A stretch of 53,566 bases of DNA. Source: Cellulosimicrobium sp. CUA-896. GTDB taxonomy: Bacteria > Actinomycetota > Actinomycetes > Actinomycetales > Cellulomonadaceae. A model generated the notes under the pieces. The model saw only the letters and a list, made by a program, of their open reading frames with translations, searched no databases and had not been told where the DNA came from. Shown here piece by piece: positions 17,197 to 27,063 of this stretch (its first letter is position 1; each line of letters opens with the position of its first letter). The position numbers were made by a program, and so were the translations under genes. The stretch spans positions 1-53,566 of the forward strand of contig NZ_MKKH01000019.1 of the NCBI RefSeq assembly GCF_001942335.1, read 5' to 3'.

Positions 17197-20100
17197 GTGT
17201 CATTCGCCGCAGCGCCACGCCGGCCGTCCTCCGGGAACCGGCCCGCCAGGCGCCGGAGCCCGATCGGGATCGCGATCGCCGTCGTCGGCGTCCTCGTGGT
17301 CCTGCTCCTCCTGCTCGCCCAGTTCTGGACCGAGGTCCTCTGGTTCACCCAGCTCGACTTCGAACGCGTCCTGTGGACCCAGTGGGGCACGCGCATCGCG
17401 CTCTTCGTCGGGGGCTTCCTCGTCATGGGCGGACTGGTGTTCCTGTCGTTCTCCCTGGCCTACCGGTCCCGGCCCATCTACGCGCCGTCGACGCCGGAGC
17501 AGGCGACGCTCGACCAGTACCGCGAGGCGATCGAGCCGCTGCGCAAGGTCGTGATGATCGTCGCGCCCGCGCTCGTCGGCTTCTTCGCCGGCGCCGCCGC
17601 CGCCTCGCAGTGGCAGACCGTCCTGCTCGCGTTCAACGCCGTGCCGTTCGGCACGAGCGACCCGCAGTGGGGCATCGACCTGTCCTTCTACGTCTTCACG
17701 CTGCCAGCGGTGCGCTTCGTCGTCAGCTTCCTCATGGCGGCCGTCATCATCTCGGGCATCGCCGCCGTGGCGACGCACTACCTCTACGGCGGGCTGCGCA
17801 TCGGCGGCGGTGCGGACGCCGGTCCGCGCACGACCACGGCCGCGCGCGTCCAGCTCTCCGTGGTCGCCGCGGTCCTCATGCTCCTCATCGCGGCGAACTA
17901 CTGGCTCGACCGGTACTCGATCCTCACCTCCTCCGGCGACCGGTTCGACGGCGCGTCGTACGCCGACGTCAACGCCGTCATCCCGTCCAAGGCCATCCTC
18001 ACCGGCGTGGCCGTCATCGTCGCGGCCCTGTTCGTCGTCGCGGCCGTGCGGGGCACCTGGCGCCTGCCGGCGATCGGTGTCGGGCTCATGGTCGTCTCCG
18101 CCATCGCGATCGGCGGGATCTACCCCGCGGTCGTCCAGCGGTTCCAGGTCACGCCGAACGCGCAGGACTTCGAGGAGGAGTTCATCCAGCGCAACATCGA
18201 CGCGACGCAGGCCGCGTACGGCATCGACGACGTGCGGACCGAGCAGTACAACGCGAGCACGCAGGCCGAGGCGGGCGCGCTGCGCGAGGACGCCGACACG
18301 ACGGCGTCGATCCGTCTGCTCGACCCGGAGATCGTCAGCCCGTCGTTCAGCCAGCTCCAGCAGAACAAGCAGTACTACGGCTTCTCGGAGTCGCTGTCCG
18401 TCGACCGGTACACGATCGAGACGAGAGCCGCGACACCGTCATCGCGGTGCGCGAGCTCAACCAGGACGGCCTCGGCGCCGACCAGCGCAACTGGGTCAAC
18501 GACCACACCGTCTACACCCACGGGTTCGGCGTGGTCGCCGCGTACGGCAACCAGATCGGCCCGGACGGCCGCCCCGCGTTCTACGAGGGCAGCATCCCCT
18601 CGACCGGCGCCTTCACCGACGCCGGCGGTTACGAGCCGCGCATCTACTTCAGCCCCGAGGCGCCCGAGTACTCGATCGTCGGGTCGCCCGAGGGCACGGA
18701 CCCGTGGGAGCTCGACTACCCGGTCGACGACGCGGGCGGCCAGGTGAACAACACGTTCCCCACGCAGGACCTCGCGGCCGGGCCGAGCGTCGGGACCTTC
18801 CTCAACAAGACGCTCTACGCGCTGAAGTTCGGCTCCGAGCAGATCCTGTTCTCCGACCGCGTGACGTCCGAGTCGCAGATCCTGTACGACCGCAGCCCGC
18901 GCGACCGCGTCGCGAAGGTCGCGCCGTACCTGACGCTCGACGGCCGCGTGTACCCGGCGGTCGTCGACGGCCGGGTCAAGTGGATCGTCGACGGCTACAC
19001 GACGAGCAACGGGTACCCGTACTCGACGTCGGAGTCGCTCGAGGAGTCGACGGCCGACTCGCTCGTCGCGCAGAACTCGGTCGAGGCGCTCGCGCCCCAG
19101 GAGGTCAACTACATCCGGAACTCCGTCAAGGCGACGGTGGACGCGTACGACGGGTCGGTCGACCTGTACGCGTGGGACACCGAGGACCCGATCCTCCAGG
19201 CGTGGACGCAGGTCTTCCCCAGCTCGGTGCAGCCGATCTCGGAGATCAGCGGCGACCTCATGAGCCACCTGCGCTACCCCGAGGACCTCTTCAAGGTCCA
19301 GCGCACGCTGCTCGCGAGCTACCACGTCGACGACGCGCGCCAGTTCTTCTCCGGCCAGGACTTCTGGCGCAGCCGGAGGACCCGACGGCGTCGACGTCCG
19401 GTACCGGCGTCGCACCGCTCCAGCCGCCGTACTACCTGACGTTGCAGATGCCGAGCCAGGACGACCCGACGTTCTCGCTCATGTCGACGTTCATCCCGGG
19501 CGGCCAGAGCGACCGCAACATCCTCACCGGCTTCCTCGCGGTGGACGCGGAGCCCGGGAACCAGGACGGTGAGCGCGCGGAGGACTACGGGACGCTGCGG
19601 CTGCTCGAGCTGCCGCGCAACTCGACCGTGCCGGGCCCCGGCCAGGTGCAGAACAACTTCGACTCGAACCCGACGGTGTCGACCGAGCTCAACCTGCTGC
19701 GGCAGGGCGACTCGAGCGTCATCAACGGCAACCTGCTGACGCTGCCGGTCGGTGGCGGTCTACTGTACGTCCAGCCCGTGTACGTGCAGTCGACGCAGGG
19801 CACGCAGTTCCCGCTGCTGCGCAAGGTGCTCGTGTCGTTCGGCGACGAGATCGGGTTCGCCGACACGCTCGACGAGGCGCTCGACCAGGTGTTCGGCGGG
19901 GACTCCGGCGCGAGCGCCGGCGACGCCGACGGCGGGGTCGACACCGAGGTGCCCGACCAGCCCGCCGAGGGCGAGACGGCCGACCCGGACACCGGGGCCG
20001 AGGAGCCCGGCGTCGGGGACCCGGGCACCGACCCCGGGACCGAGCCGGACGCCGAGGACATCGCACCGCCGGCGGACGGCGGCGCGAGCGGCGAGGCCCG

Positions 20101-20275
20101 CACGCGTCTCGACGAGTCGCTGCGCGCCGCGCAGCAGGCGATCGAGGAGGGCCAGGCGGCGCTCGCGGAGGGCGACTTCGCGGCGTACGGCGAGGCGCAG
20201 GAGCGCCTGCAGTCCGCGCTCGAGTCGGCGCTCGCCGCCGAGGAGGAGCTCGACGCGGCGTCGTCCGAGGGCTGA
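17197..20275 (+). CDS. UPF0182 family large membrane protein (two frameshifts)
   Basis: About 1026-aa membrane protein of the UPF0182 family (Rv3193c homolog; function unknown). At least six hydrophobic segments occupy the first 330 residues ([38 protein letters not shown] and others), followed by a large, probably extracytoplasmic domain ([47 protein letters not shown]). The C-terminal 130 residues hold an acidic low-complexity linker (about 19900-20090) and an Ala/Glu-rich helical end. Single-base deletions fall near 18423 and 19373; both flanks align to the same family. GTG 17197 is the first start that leaves the N-terminus short before the first membrane segment. It closes the conserved block that begins with adnA. 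Confidence 0.9.
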
Positions 20276-20307
20276 CGCCGGCCGACCGGAGGCCGTCCAC
20301 GACGGCT

Positions 20308-20347
20308 GCGGACGGGCGGGACCACGCACGTGGTCCCGCCCGTCCGC
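20308..20347 (+). terminator. Strong hairpin terminator after UPF0182 gene
   Basis: A perfect 19-bp inverted repeat (20308-20326 with 20329-20347) starts about 30 bases after the UPF0182 stop. No long T-tract follows, which is usual for high-GC actinobacteria. Confidence 0.7.
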
Positions 20348-20442
20348 GCGTCGGCGCAGACGGCGCCCGCTCTGCCGTGACGCAGGTCTCCCCGGCTCGA
20401 TTTGGCCCGGTCCCGCTCCTCACGTAGAGTGGTGATCACCGA

Positions 20443-20516
20443 CGCGGGGTGGAGCAGCTCGGTAGCTCGCTGGGCTCATAACCCAGAGGTCGCAGGTTCA
20501 AATCCTGCCCCCGCTA
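20443..20516 (+). tRNA. Initiator tRNA-fMet (CAT)
   Basis: A 74-nt cloverleaf without encoded CCA. The anticodon loop is CTCATAA, closed by stem CTGGG/CCCAG. The three consecutive G-C pairs and the unpaired C1:T72 at the end of the acceptor are the hallmarks of an initiator tRNA, so this is tRNA-fMet rather than elongator Met. T-arm: GCAGG TTCAAAT CCTGC. It separates the conserved core from the accessory genes downstream, and a strong hairpin follows 26 bases later. Confidence 0.95.
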
Positions 20517-20541
20517 CGATCAGATGTCTCAGGACATCGAC

Positions 20542-20577
20542 GAAGGCCCGGACCTCCGCACGGAGGTCCGGGCCTTC
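20542..20577. terminator. Bidirectional hairpin terminator between tRNA-fMet and FUSC gene
   Basis: A perfect 17-bp inverted repeat (20542-20558 with 20561-20577), ending in TTCTGT on the plus strand. It sits between the tRNA and the convergent FUSC gene, so it can stop transcription from both sides. Confidence 0.75.
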
Positions 20578-20623
20578 TGTCGTGCCGGGGCCCGGCGGGT
20601 GCTCGGGCGTGCGGGGCGCCACC

Positions 20624-22895
20624 TCAGGCGGTGCCGTCCGACGTCGCCGCTCCCCGTCCCGACGACACCACCTCGCGGGCCGGCTCGACCACCGCGTGCT
20701 GGTAGCGGCGCACCGCGTCGAGGTAGTCGTGGGTCCACACCAGCCGGGCCGCGGTGGCGGTGCGGCCGGGGTCCTCGCCGGTCAGGTCCCCGCGCAGGGC
20801 GTCCACCAGCTGCTCCGGTGACGCGCTCGGAGGCAGCGGGTCCGGGACGGCGCCCTCGCCGACGAGGCTGCGGGCCAGGGCGTCGTACCAGTCGACCACC
20901 CGGTGCGCGGCGTCGTCGACGGCGCGGCGGGCCGCCGGTCGCGGCGCGAGCGCCGAGCTCCCGTCACGCTGCCACAGCGCGACGACGGCGTCGGCCACCA
21001 GCCGTACGCCGACCACACCGTTGACCAGGCTGGTCACGTCCGCCAGCGAGGAGGGCTTGGCTCCGCGCTCGGTGAGGTAGGTGCGGTAGGCGTCGTCGAG
21101 GCGGTGCGAGGAGGCGGACGCAGCGGCGGCCTCGCGCGCGGGTGGTCGGGCGACGGCCGGTTCGCGCTCGGCGCAGGTTGTCCCGTAGCCGACGGCGGCC
21201 TCGAGGTAGCGGACGCCGTCCCCGTACGCCCCGGCCATCGCGCGGCGCAGCGCGGCCCCGGCGCCGCGCGGCCAGAACAGCAGCCCGACGAGCAGGCTGA
21301 CGGCGCAGCCGATCGCGACGTCCTCGATCCGCACCAGCCCGACCTCCCAGCCGGCCGGCTGGAGCAGGTTGAACAGGATCATCACCAGGACCGTGAACGC
21401 CGCCTGGCCGGCCGCGAAGGAGATCGCCGCCGGGAGGAAGCCCGCCACCAGCACCGTGAGCGGGAGCACCGCCCACAGCACGGGCTCGTCGGTCCCGATC
21501 AGCTGCACCAGCAGGCCGCCGACCCCGAACCCGACTGCGGTGCCGAGCAGGCCCCGCAGCACCTGCTGCCCGGTGCTGAGGGCGTTGGAGCGCAGCACCG
21601 ACAGCGTGCCCAGGACGACCCAGAACGCGTGCTGGACGCCGGCGCTGTCGGCGACGAGGACCGCGAGCGCGAGCCCGAAGGCGCCGCGCACGCTGTTCTG
21701 CAGCCAGACCGAGCGCAGCCGCAGGTGCGCCGAGCCGCGCTCGACCGCCGCCGTCCAGCCGGACGAGATCCCGGCGGGCCGACGGCCCAGGAGCCGGTCG
21801 GTCCAGGTCCGCCGCCAGGCGCAGAGGTCAGCACGACGTTCGTCGCGAGCTCGCGGGCGGCGAACGCGAGCTCCTGGGAGCGGAACGTCGGGTCGAGCGC
21901 GGTGAGCGTGCCGCCGCGGGCGTCGAGCGCCCGGCCGGCCCGCCGGCGACGTGGTCGTCCAGGGCCTCGACGGCGGCCCGCAGCACCGCGACCCGGGCCT
22001 CGAGGTCGCGACTGCCGGACCCGGGGTCGTGCAGCACCCGGGCGGCCAGGTCGAGCACGTCGGCGGCGGCGAGCTCGACGGCGTGGACCTCCGGGTCGAC
22101 GTCGTGGGCGGCCCTGGCGGTGGGCCGCCCCTGCTCCGCCACCTGGGCCAACCACTCGAGCTCGTCGGCCAGCCGCACCAGGGTGCGGTCGACGGTGTTG
22201 AGCCCGGTCGGCCGGTAGGGGGCGGCGAGGTAGGTCAGCCGGAGCTGCTCGACCGCCGCGTCCGCGGCCGCGACCGCGCGCTCACGCTCCGCGAGGCGGG
22301 GCGCGCCCGGCCCGCCGGCCGCGAGGGCGACGTCCGCCCGGATCCGCGCCGCCGTCGTCCGCAGGCAGCGGGCCGCGGGCTCGCGCAGCGGGTCGGTGGT
22401 CGGCGTCGGCCACAGCAGCCCGACCGCGAGCAGGCCGAGCACGGCGGCGAGGCCCCAGCCGGCGAGCCGCTCCGGGATCGCGCTCGCCGGCGCCGGCAGG
22501 CAGGCCGGCAGGACGTAGGCGAGCAGCAGCGCCGGGGTCGCGCTCGCGAGGATCGAGCTGACCACGCCGGCGAAGAGGATCGGCAGACCCACCACCAGCA
22601 TCCCGAGCGCGGCCAGCCAGGGGTGCGCGGAGGTCAGCGTCCCCAGGCACACGAGAACGGCGCCGGCCGCTCCGAGCGCCGCCTGGGCCTGCAGCCGCTG
22701 CGGCATCGGTCCGGTGAAGTCGGCGAGGAGCAGCACCGCGAACGCGCCGAACGCCGCGAACAGCCCGAGGTACTCGTTGCCGACGACCTCCAGGCCGAGG
22801 TAGAAGACCAGTGGCAGCACGAGCGCGCCCCGGGCGGCCCGGCGCAACGCCGCCAGGTCGCGGTCGTGTCGTCGCACGCGGTCGAGCCACCTCAT
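20624..22895 (-). CDS. FUSC-family (aromatic acid exporter-like) membrane protein, two frameshifts
   Basis: About 757-aa inner-membrane protein of the FUSC/ArAE type. An N-terminal bundle of hydrophobic helices (LVLPLVFYLGLEVVG, FAGVVSSILASATPALLLAYVLP) and a soluble helical region are followed by a second FUSC membrane bundle (VQHAFWVVLGTLSVLRSNAL, GFLPAAISFAAGQAAFTVLVMILFNL) and a C-terminal helical domain. The motif WVVLGTLSVLRSNAL then TGQQVLRGLLGT is typical of FUSC_2. The substrate is unknown; characterised relatives export aromatic acids. The frame breaks near 21940 and 21800; both sides belong to the same two-bundle architecture. It is convergent with the tRNA gene, and the antiporter gene downstream runs in the same direction. 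Confidence 0.82.
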
Positions 22896-22970
22896 CCACC
22901 GTGATTCTGCCGGTCGAGCGGCCCCGTGCCCACCCCCGCCGCCGGGGGCGACCGGTGCGGACCGCGCGCG

Positions 22971-24034
22971 TCACGTCGCGACGACGGCGGTCAGCGCGAC
23001 GGTGGCGGCGTAGACCGGGAGCATGCTCAGGCCCTCGAACCCGATCCCTCGGCGGTCGCGCATGACGAGCCCGCCGGCGAGCAGCGTCGTCATGAGCACC
23101 GTGCCCCCGAGCAGCACGAGGCTGGACGGGCCGGCCGCGGCGTAGATCGAGCCCGCCGGGTAGGCGACGTCGGCCACCGCGATCATCAGGGTGTCGAAGA
23201 CGTTGCCGCCGATGATGTTGCCCACGCCGAGGGTGAGCGCGCCCATGCGCACCGCGGCGATGAGGACGATGAGCTCCGGCAGCGACGAGATCGCCGTCGT
23301 CAGGGTGAACCCGACGACCTCGCTGGGCAGCCCGGTCGCTCTGACCAGGCTCACGCCGGACCGCCCGACCACCCAGCCCACGACACCGACGACGGCCGCC
23401 ATCAGGCCCAGGCTCAGCCACAGCCGGCGCGTGGACCGCGTGTCGTCGTCGCCGTCGGCCGGTCCTGAGGCGGGACGGTCCGGGGGTCGCCGCCCTCCGC
23501 CGTCTCCTCGTCCGTCCGGGTGTCGGCGGTCGCGGTCGGCTTCCACATCGGCTCCGCGTGCATCCGCCGCAGCAGCACCAGCCCGTACCCGTAGAGGGCG
23601 GGGATGAGCAGCGTCGCCGGGTGGATCCAGCCCCAGACGATCTCCGGGGTCGCGTACGCGACCACGGGGACGGCGAGGAGCGCGACGAGGATGAGCGCCT
23701 GCATGACGTTCTCGAGCGACGCGGCGGCGTGCTCGAGGTTCGCGCGCCGGTAGACGAGGTCGGCGATCGCCAGCCACACCGTCTGCACGGCGACGCCGCC
23801 GACGGGGTTGGCGAGCGCGAACGCCGCGTCGCCCTCGAGCGCGCCCGTGACCGTCGTGACGATGCCCGGCAGCGAGGTGACGGCGCCGAGGAGCAGCGCC
23901 CCGGCGACGGCGTCGCCGAGCCCGGTGCGCTCGGCGAGCGTGTCCGCGGTCCGCGCCAGGCGCGGGCCCACGACGACGAGGACGGCGGCGGAGGAGAGCA
24001 GGCCCAGGACGCCGGGCAGCAGCGTCCAGCTCAT
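22971..24034 (-). CDS. CaCA-family sodium/calcium exchanger-like protein (one frameshift)
   Basis: About 354-aa integral membrane cation antiporter-like protein with two inverted alpha repeats. Repeat 1 reads GAVTSLPGIVTTVTGAL...ANPVGG; repeat 2 reads TAISSLPELIVLIAAVRMG...GNIIGGNVFDTL. In characterised exchangers each repeat carries an ion-binding Glu after TSLPE/SSLPE. Repeat 2 keeps it (SLPEL), but repeat 1 has Gly (SLPGI) and an altered ANPVGG. A charged cytoplasmic loop (TADTRTDEETAEGGDP) separates the halves, and the frame breaks inside it near 23465. ATG 24034 has a GGAGGG ribosome binding site. Transport specificity is probably altered; Na+/Ca2+ exchange should not be assumed. Confidence 0.8.
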
Positions 24035-24062
24035 GCGCGACCCTCCACGCGGTGCCGGGGCC

Positions 24063-24326
24063 TCAGCCCGGCTCGCCGCGCAGCTTGCGCCGCGCGACGA
24101 CGACCAGGTCTACGAGCGCGACGACCGCGAGCACGGCGAGAGCGACGACGACCGCGGTCGGAGCTCCCGCGCCGGCGAGCAGCACCGCCGCGACCGCGCA
24201 GGCGATCAGCCCGAAACCGGCGAGGACCAGTCGCAGCGTGAGGGCGCTGCGTGCCGGTGGGGCACCGCCGATGCCTCGCGTCGGGTCGTGGTGGTCGGGG
24301 CGTGCGCGCTCGTCGGGCGTGCTCAT
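24063..24326 (-). CDS. Small two-helix membrane protein (DUF6343-like)
   Basis: An 87-aa protein with a hydrophilic start (MSTPDERARPDHHDPTRG) and two hydrophobic helices: the stretch beginning ALTLRLVLAGFGLIACAV, and VVVALAVLAVVALVDLVVV. The ARSALTLRLVLA lead-in resembles the DUF6343 family of actinobacteria; I am only moderately sure of that. It ends in a positively charged ARRKLRGEPG, consistent with a cytoplasmic C-terminus. It lies 28 bp upstream of the exchanger gene on the same strand. Function unknown. Confidence 0.6.
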   Translation of the reverse strand: MSTPDERARPDHHDPTRGIGGAPPARSALTLRLVLAGFGLIACAVAAVLLAGAGAPTAVVVALAVLAVVALVDLVVVARRKLRGEPG

Positions 24327-24456
24327 GCGGCCATCGTGCGCACGACGCCGCGGCCTCGCACGCCGCCGGACGACCTCCGGGCGTCGTGCTGCGCAGGTGT
24401 GACGAGCCACACGGCCCCAAGCTGGAAGGGCCGGACCACGGGACGCCGGGCCGGGC

Positions 24457-24462
24457 TACGCT
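24457..24462 (+). promoter_or_regulatory. -10 element for the amino acid ABC transporter operon
   Basis: TACGCT, then seven bases, then ATG 24470: a leaderless layout for the first gene of the three-gene transporter operon. Confidence 0.5.
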
Positions 24463-24469
24463 CGGCTCC

Positions 24470-25365
24470 ATGTCGCCGTCTCCCCGGGCGGGAACCTCCC
24501 GCCGCCGTGCCCTCGCACCCTTCGCCCTGCTCGTCGGGTCCTCGCTCGCCCTGACCGCGTGCTCGTCCGGCCCGGACGCCGAGGAGCCCGCGGGGAGCGC
24601 CACCTCCGGCACGGCCGAGGCCGCGGCGTGCGACGCGGCTGAGCTGCCCACGCTGACCGACGGCGTGCTGACCGTGGGCGCGAGCGAGCCGTACCTGCCT
24701 GGTACGCCGGCGAGCCGGAGTCGGGCGAGGGCTTCGAGTCGGCGCTGGTCTACGCCGTGGCCGAGGAGCTCGGCTACGAGCAGGACGCCGTGCAGTGGGA
24801 GACCGTGACGTTCGAGCAGATCATCAGCCCGGCCGTGAAGCCGTTCGACATCGCTGCGTACCAGACGTCGATCACGGAGGAGCGCGAGCAGGCCGTCGAC
24901 TTCTCCAGCCCTTACCTCACGACGCGCCAGGGCGTCATCGTCATGGAGGACGGCCCGTACGCCGACGCGACGAGCCTCGCCGACCTCGAGGGTGCGCGCA
25001 TCGGCGTGACCGCGGCGCAGACGAGCCTCACGCTGTCCGAGGCCGCGTTCGGCGAGGATGCCGACATCTCCCCGTACAACGCGGCGGGCGACGGCATGCA
25101 GGCGCTCCAGTCCGGCACGATCGACGCGATGGTCATGGACGTCGACCAGGGCGTCGCGGCGTCGACCGAGTACTTCCCGGACTCCGTGGTCATCGGCACG
25201 CTGCCCGACCAGGGCGTCGTCGAGCAGTACGGCCTCGTCCTCGACGAGGGCTCCGCGCTCACCGACTGCGTCTCGCAGGCGGTCGACGCGCTCGAGGAGG
25301 ACGGCACGCTCGACGAGCTGCGCACGACGTGGCTGAAGTCGGACGACATCCCCGTCCTGGAGTGA
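24470..25365 (+). CDS. Polar amino acid ABC transporter substrate-binding lipoprotein (one frameshift)
   Basis: Extracellular solute-binding lipoprotein of family 3 (amino acid type), about 298 aa when repaired. A Tat-like or Sec leader SRRRALAPFALLVGSSLALTAC ends in a lipobox with Cys as the first mature residue, followed by an Ser/Asp-rich tether. The binding-domain signature FDIAAYQTSITEEREQAVDFSSPYL and the C-terminal DGTLDELRTTWL are typical. One C is missing near 24698 (EPYLPWYAG is restored by adding it). It precedes the permease with one base between stop and start, so the three genes form one transport operon. Confidence 0.88.
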
Positions 25366-25366
25366 C

Positions 25367-26272
25367 GTGACCGGGCCCGACGACGGGCGCGCGCCCGGGC
25401 GGGCGGGCGCCGCCTGGACCCCGTCGCCGGTCGCGCTCGACCGGGCGGCGTTCCGGCGCGCCCAGCGGCGCCGCTCGACCCTCGTGGCGCTCGTCAGCAC
25501 CGTCGTGGTCGTCACGACGGTGGTGCTCGTCGTCGTCAACGCGCCCGGCTGGGACCGTGCGCGCACCGCGTTCTTCGACCCGGAGAACGCGTGGGAGTCG
25601 CTGCCCGCGATCCTCGAGGGGCTGTGGCTCAACCTGCGCGTGTGGGTCGTCGCGGGGGTCGTGGGGACGCTCCTGGGTCTCGGCCTCGCGATCGCCCGCA
25701 CGAGCCGCGTCCCGGCGCTCTTCCCGCTGCGGCGTTCGCGATCGTGTACGTCGACCTCTTCCGCGGCGTGCCGCTGCTGCTCGTGCTGCTGCTCGTCGGC
25801 TTCGGCCTGCCCGCGCTGCGCCTCGAGTGGCTCCCGACGTCGGCGCGTTCCTCGGCGCGCTCGCGATCGTCCTCACCTACACGGCGTACCTCGCCGAGGT
25901 CTTCCGCGCGGGGATCGAGTCGGTGCACCCGTCGCAGGTCGCCGCCGCGCGCTCGCTGGGGCTCACGCGTGCCCAGACCACGCGGCGCGTGGTCCTGCCG
26001 CAGGCGGTGCGCAACGTCACGGCGCCCCTCGCGAACAACCTCGTGTCGCTGCAGAAGGACTCGGGCCTCATCTCCGTCCTCGGGGCGGTGGACGCGATCC
26101 GTGCCGCGCAGATCGCCACGACCGGCAGCTACAACTTCACGCCGTACGTCGTCGCGGGCCTGCTGTTCTTCCTCGTGTCTTCCCGCTGACCCGGGCGGTC
26201 GACGCCTACCAGGCACGGCGCGGGTGGGGCCGGTCCCTCGCAACGGTGAGCGGGGCGGGGGACATCCGGTGA
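25367..26272 (+). CDS. Amino acid ABC transporter permease (three frameshifts)
   Basis: Membrane permease of the HisMQ/GlnP type, about 302 aa when repaired. Seen: first membrane segment LVALVSTVVVVTTVVLVVV; LEGLWLNLRVWVVAGVVGTLLG; LFRGVPLLLVLLLVGFGLP; and the EAA-type loop that contacts the ATPase, AAARSLGLTRAQTTRRVVLPQA. The frame breaks near 25730, 25845 and 26187, each flanked by a continuing permease sequence. GTG 25367 is one base after the upstream stop, and its own TGA overlaps the next GTG as GTGA, showing tight coupling. Confidence 0.85.
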   Translation: MTGPDDGRAPGRAGAAWTPSPVALDRAAFRRAQRRRSTLVALVSTVVVVTTVVLVVVNAPGWDRARTAFFDPENAWESLPAILEGLWLNLRVWVVAGVVGTLLGLGLAIARTSRVPALFPLRRSRSCTSTSSAACRCCSCCCSSASACPRCASSGSRRRRVPRRARDRPHLHGVPRRGLPRGDRVGAPVAGRRRALAGAHACPDHAARGPAAGGAQRHGAPREQPRVAAEGLGPHLRPRGGGRDPCRADRHDRQLQLHAVRRRGPAVLPRVFPLTRAVDAYQARRGWGRSLATVSGAGDIR

Positions 26273-27020
26273 CCCACCTGCTCTCGCTGCGCGCCGTCCG
26301 CAAGACGTACCCGGGACCGCGGGCCGGAGAGCCTCGTGCGGTGCTCGACGGGATCGACCTCGACGTCGACCGGCACCGCTGCGTGGTCCTCGTCGGTGCG
26401 TCGGGGTCCGGCAAGTCCACGCTGCTGCGCGTGGTCAACCTCCTCGACGACGTCGACGACGGCCAGATCCTGCTCGACGGCGAGGACGTCGCCGACCCGC
26501 GCCTCGACGCCGACGCCGTCCGGGCCCGGATGGGCATGGTGTTCCAGGCGTACAACCTGTTCCCGCACATGCGGGTGCTCGACAACGTCACGCTCGCGCC
26601 GCGGCTCGTGCACCGGCGGGCGCGCGAGGAGGCCGAGGAGGCAGCCGTCGCGATGCTGCGTCGCGTCGGGCTCGGCCACAAGACCGCCGCGTACCCGGAC
26701 CAGCTCTCCGGCGGCGAGCAGCAGCGCGCCGCGATCGCCCGGGCGCTCGTCAACGAGCCCGAGCTGCTGCTGCTCGACGAGGTCACGTCCGCCCTCGACC
26801 CCGAGCTCGTCGGCGAGGTGCTCGACGTCCTCGCCGAGCTGCGCGCCGAGGGCCGCACCATGCTCGTCGCCACGCACGAGATGGGCTTCGCGCGACGTGT
26901 CGCCGACGAGGTCTGCTTTCTCCACGACGGCCGCGTGCACGAGCGCGGCACGCCCGAGCAGGTGCTCGCGACCCGCAGCAGCCGCGCACGCGCGAGTTCC
27001 TGCGCCGTCTGCACGCCTGA
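26269..27020 (+). CDS. Amino acid ABC transporter ATP-binding protein (frameshift at the end)
   Basis: Cytoplasmic ATPase of the polar amino acid transporter (GlnQ type), 250 aa when repaired. Walker A GASGSGKST, Q-loop MVFQAYNLFPHM, signature LSGGEQQRAAIARAL, Walker B LLLLDEVTSALD and switch His in ATHEMGFA are all present. One C is missing near 26972; restoring it gives the usual ending TREFLRRLHA and TGA at 27018-27020. Without that correction the frame runs falsely on into the next gene, so the apparent fusion is not real. Confidence 0.9.
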
Positions 27021-27063
27021 GCCGGCGTCGGTTGGGGGACAGCATGCCCTCGGGGTTAGGGCG

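Noticed and set aside
20276..20347. Small gene between UPF0182 and tRNA-fMet
   Set aside because: The sequence is dominated by a 19-bp perfect hairpin and has no start with a ribosome binding site.
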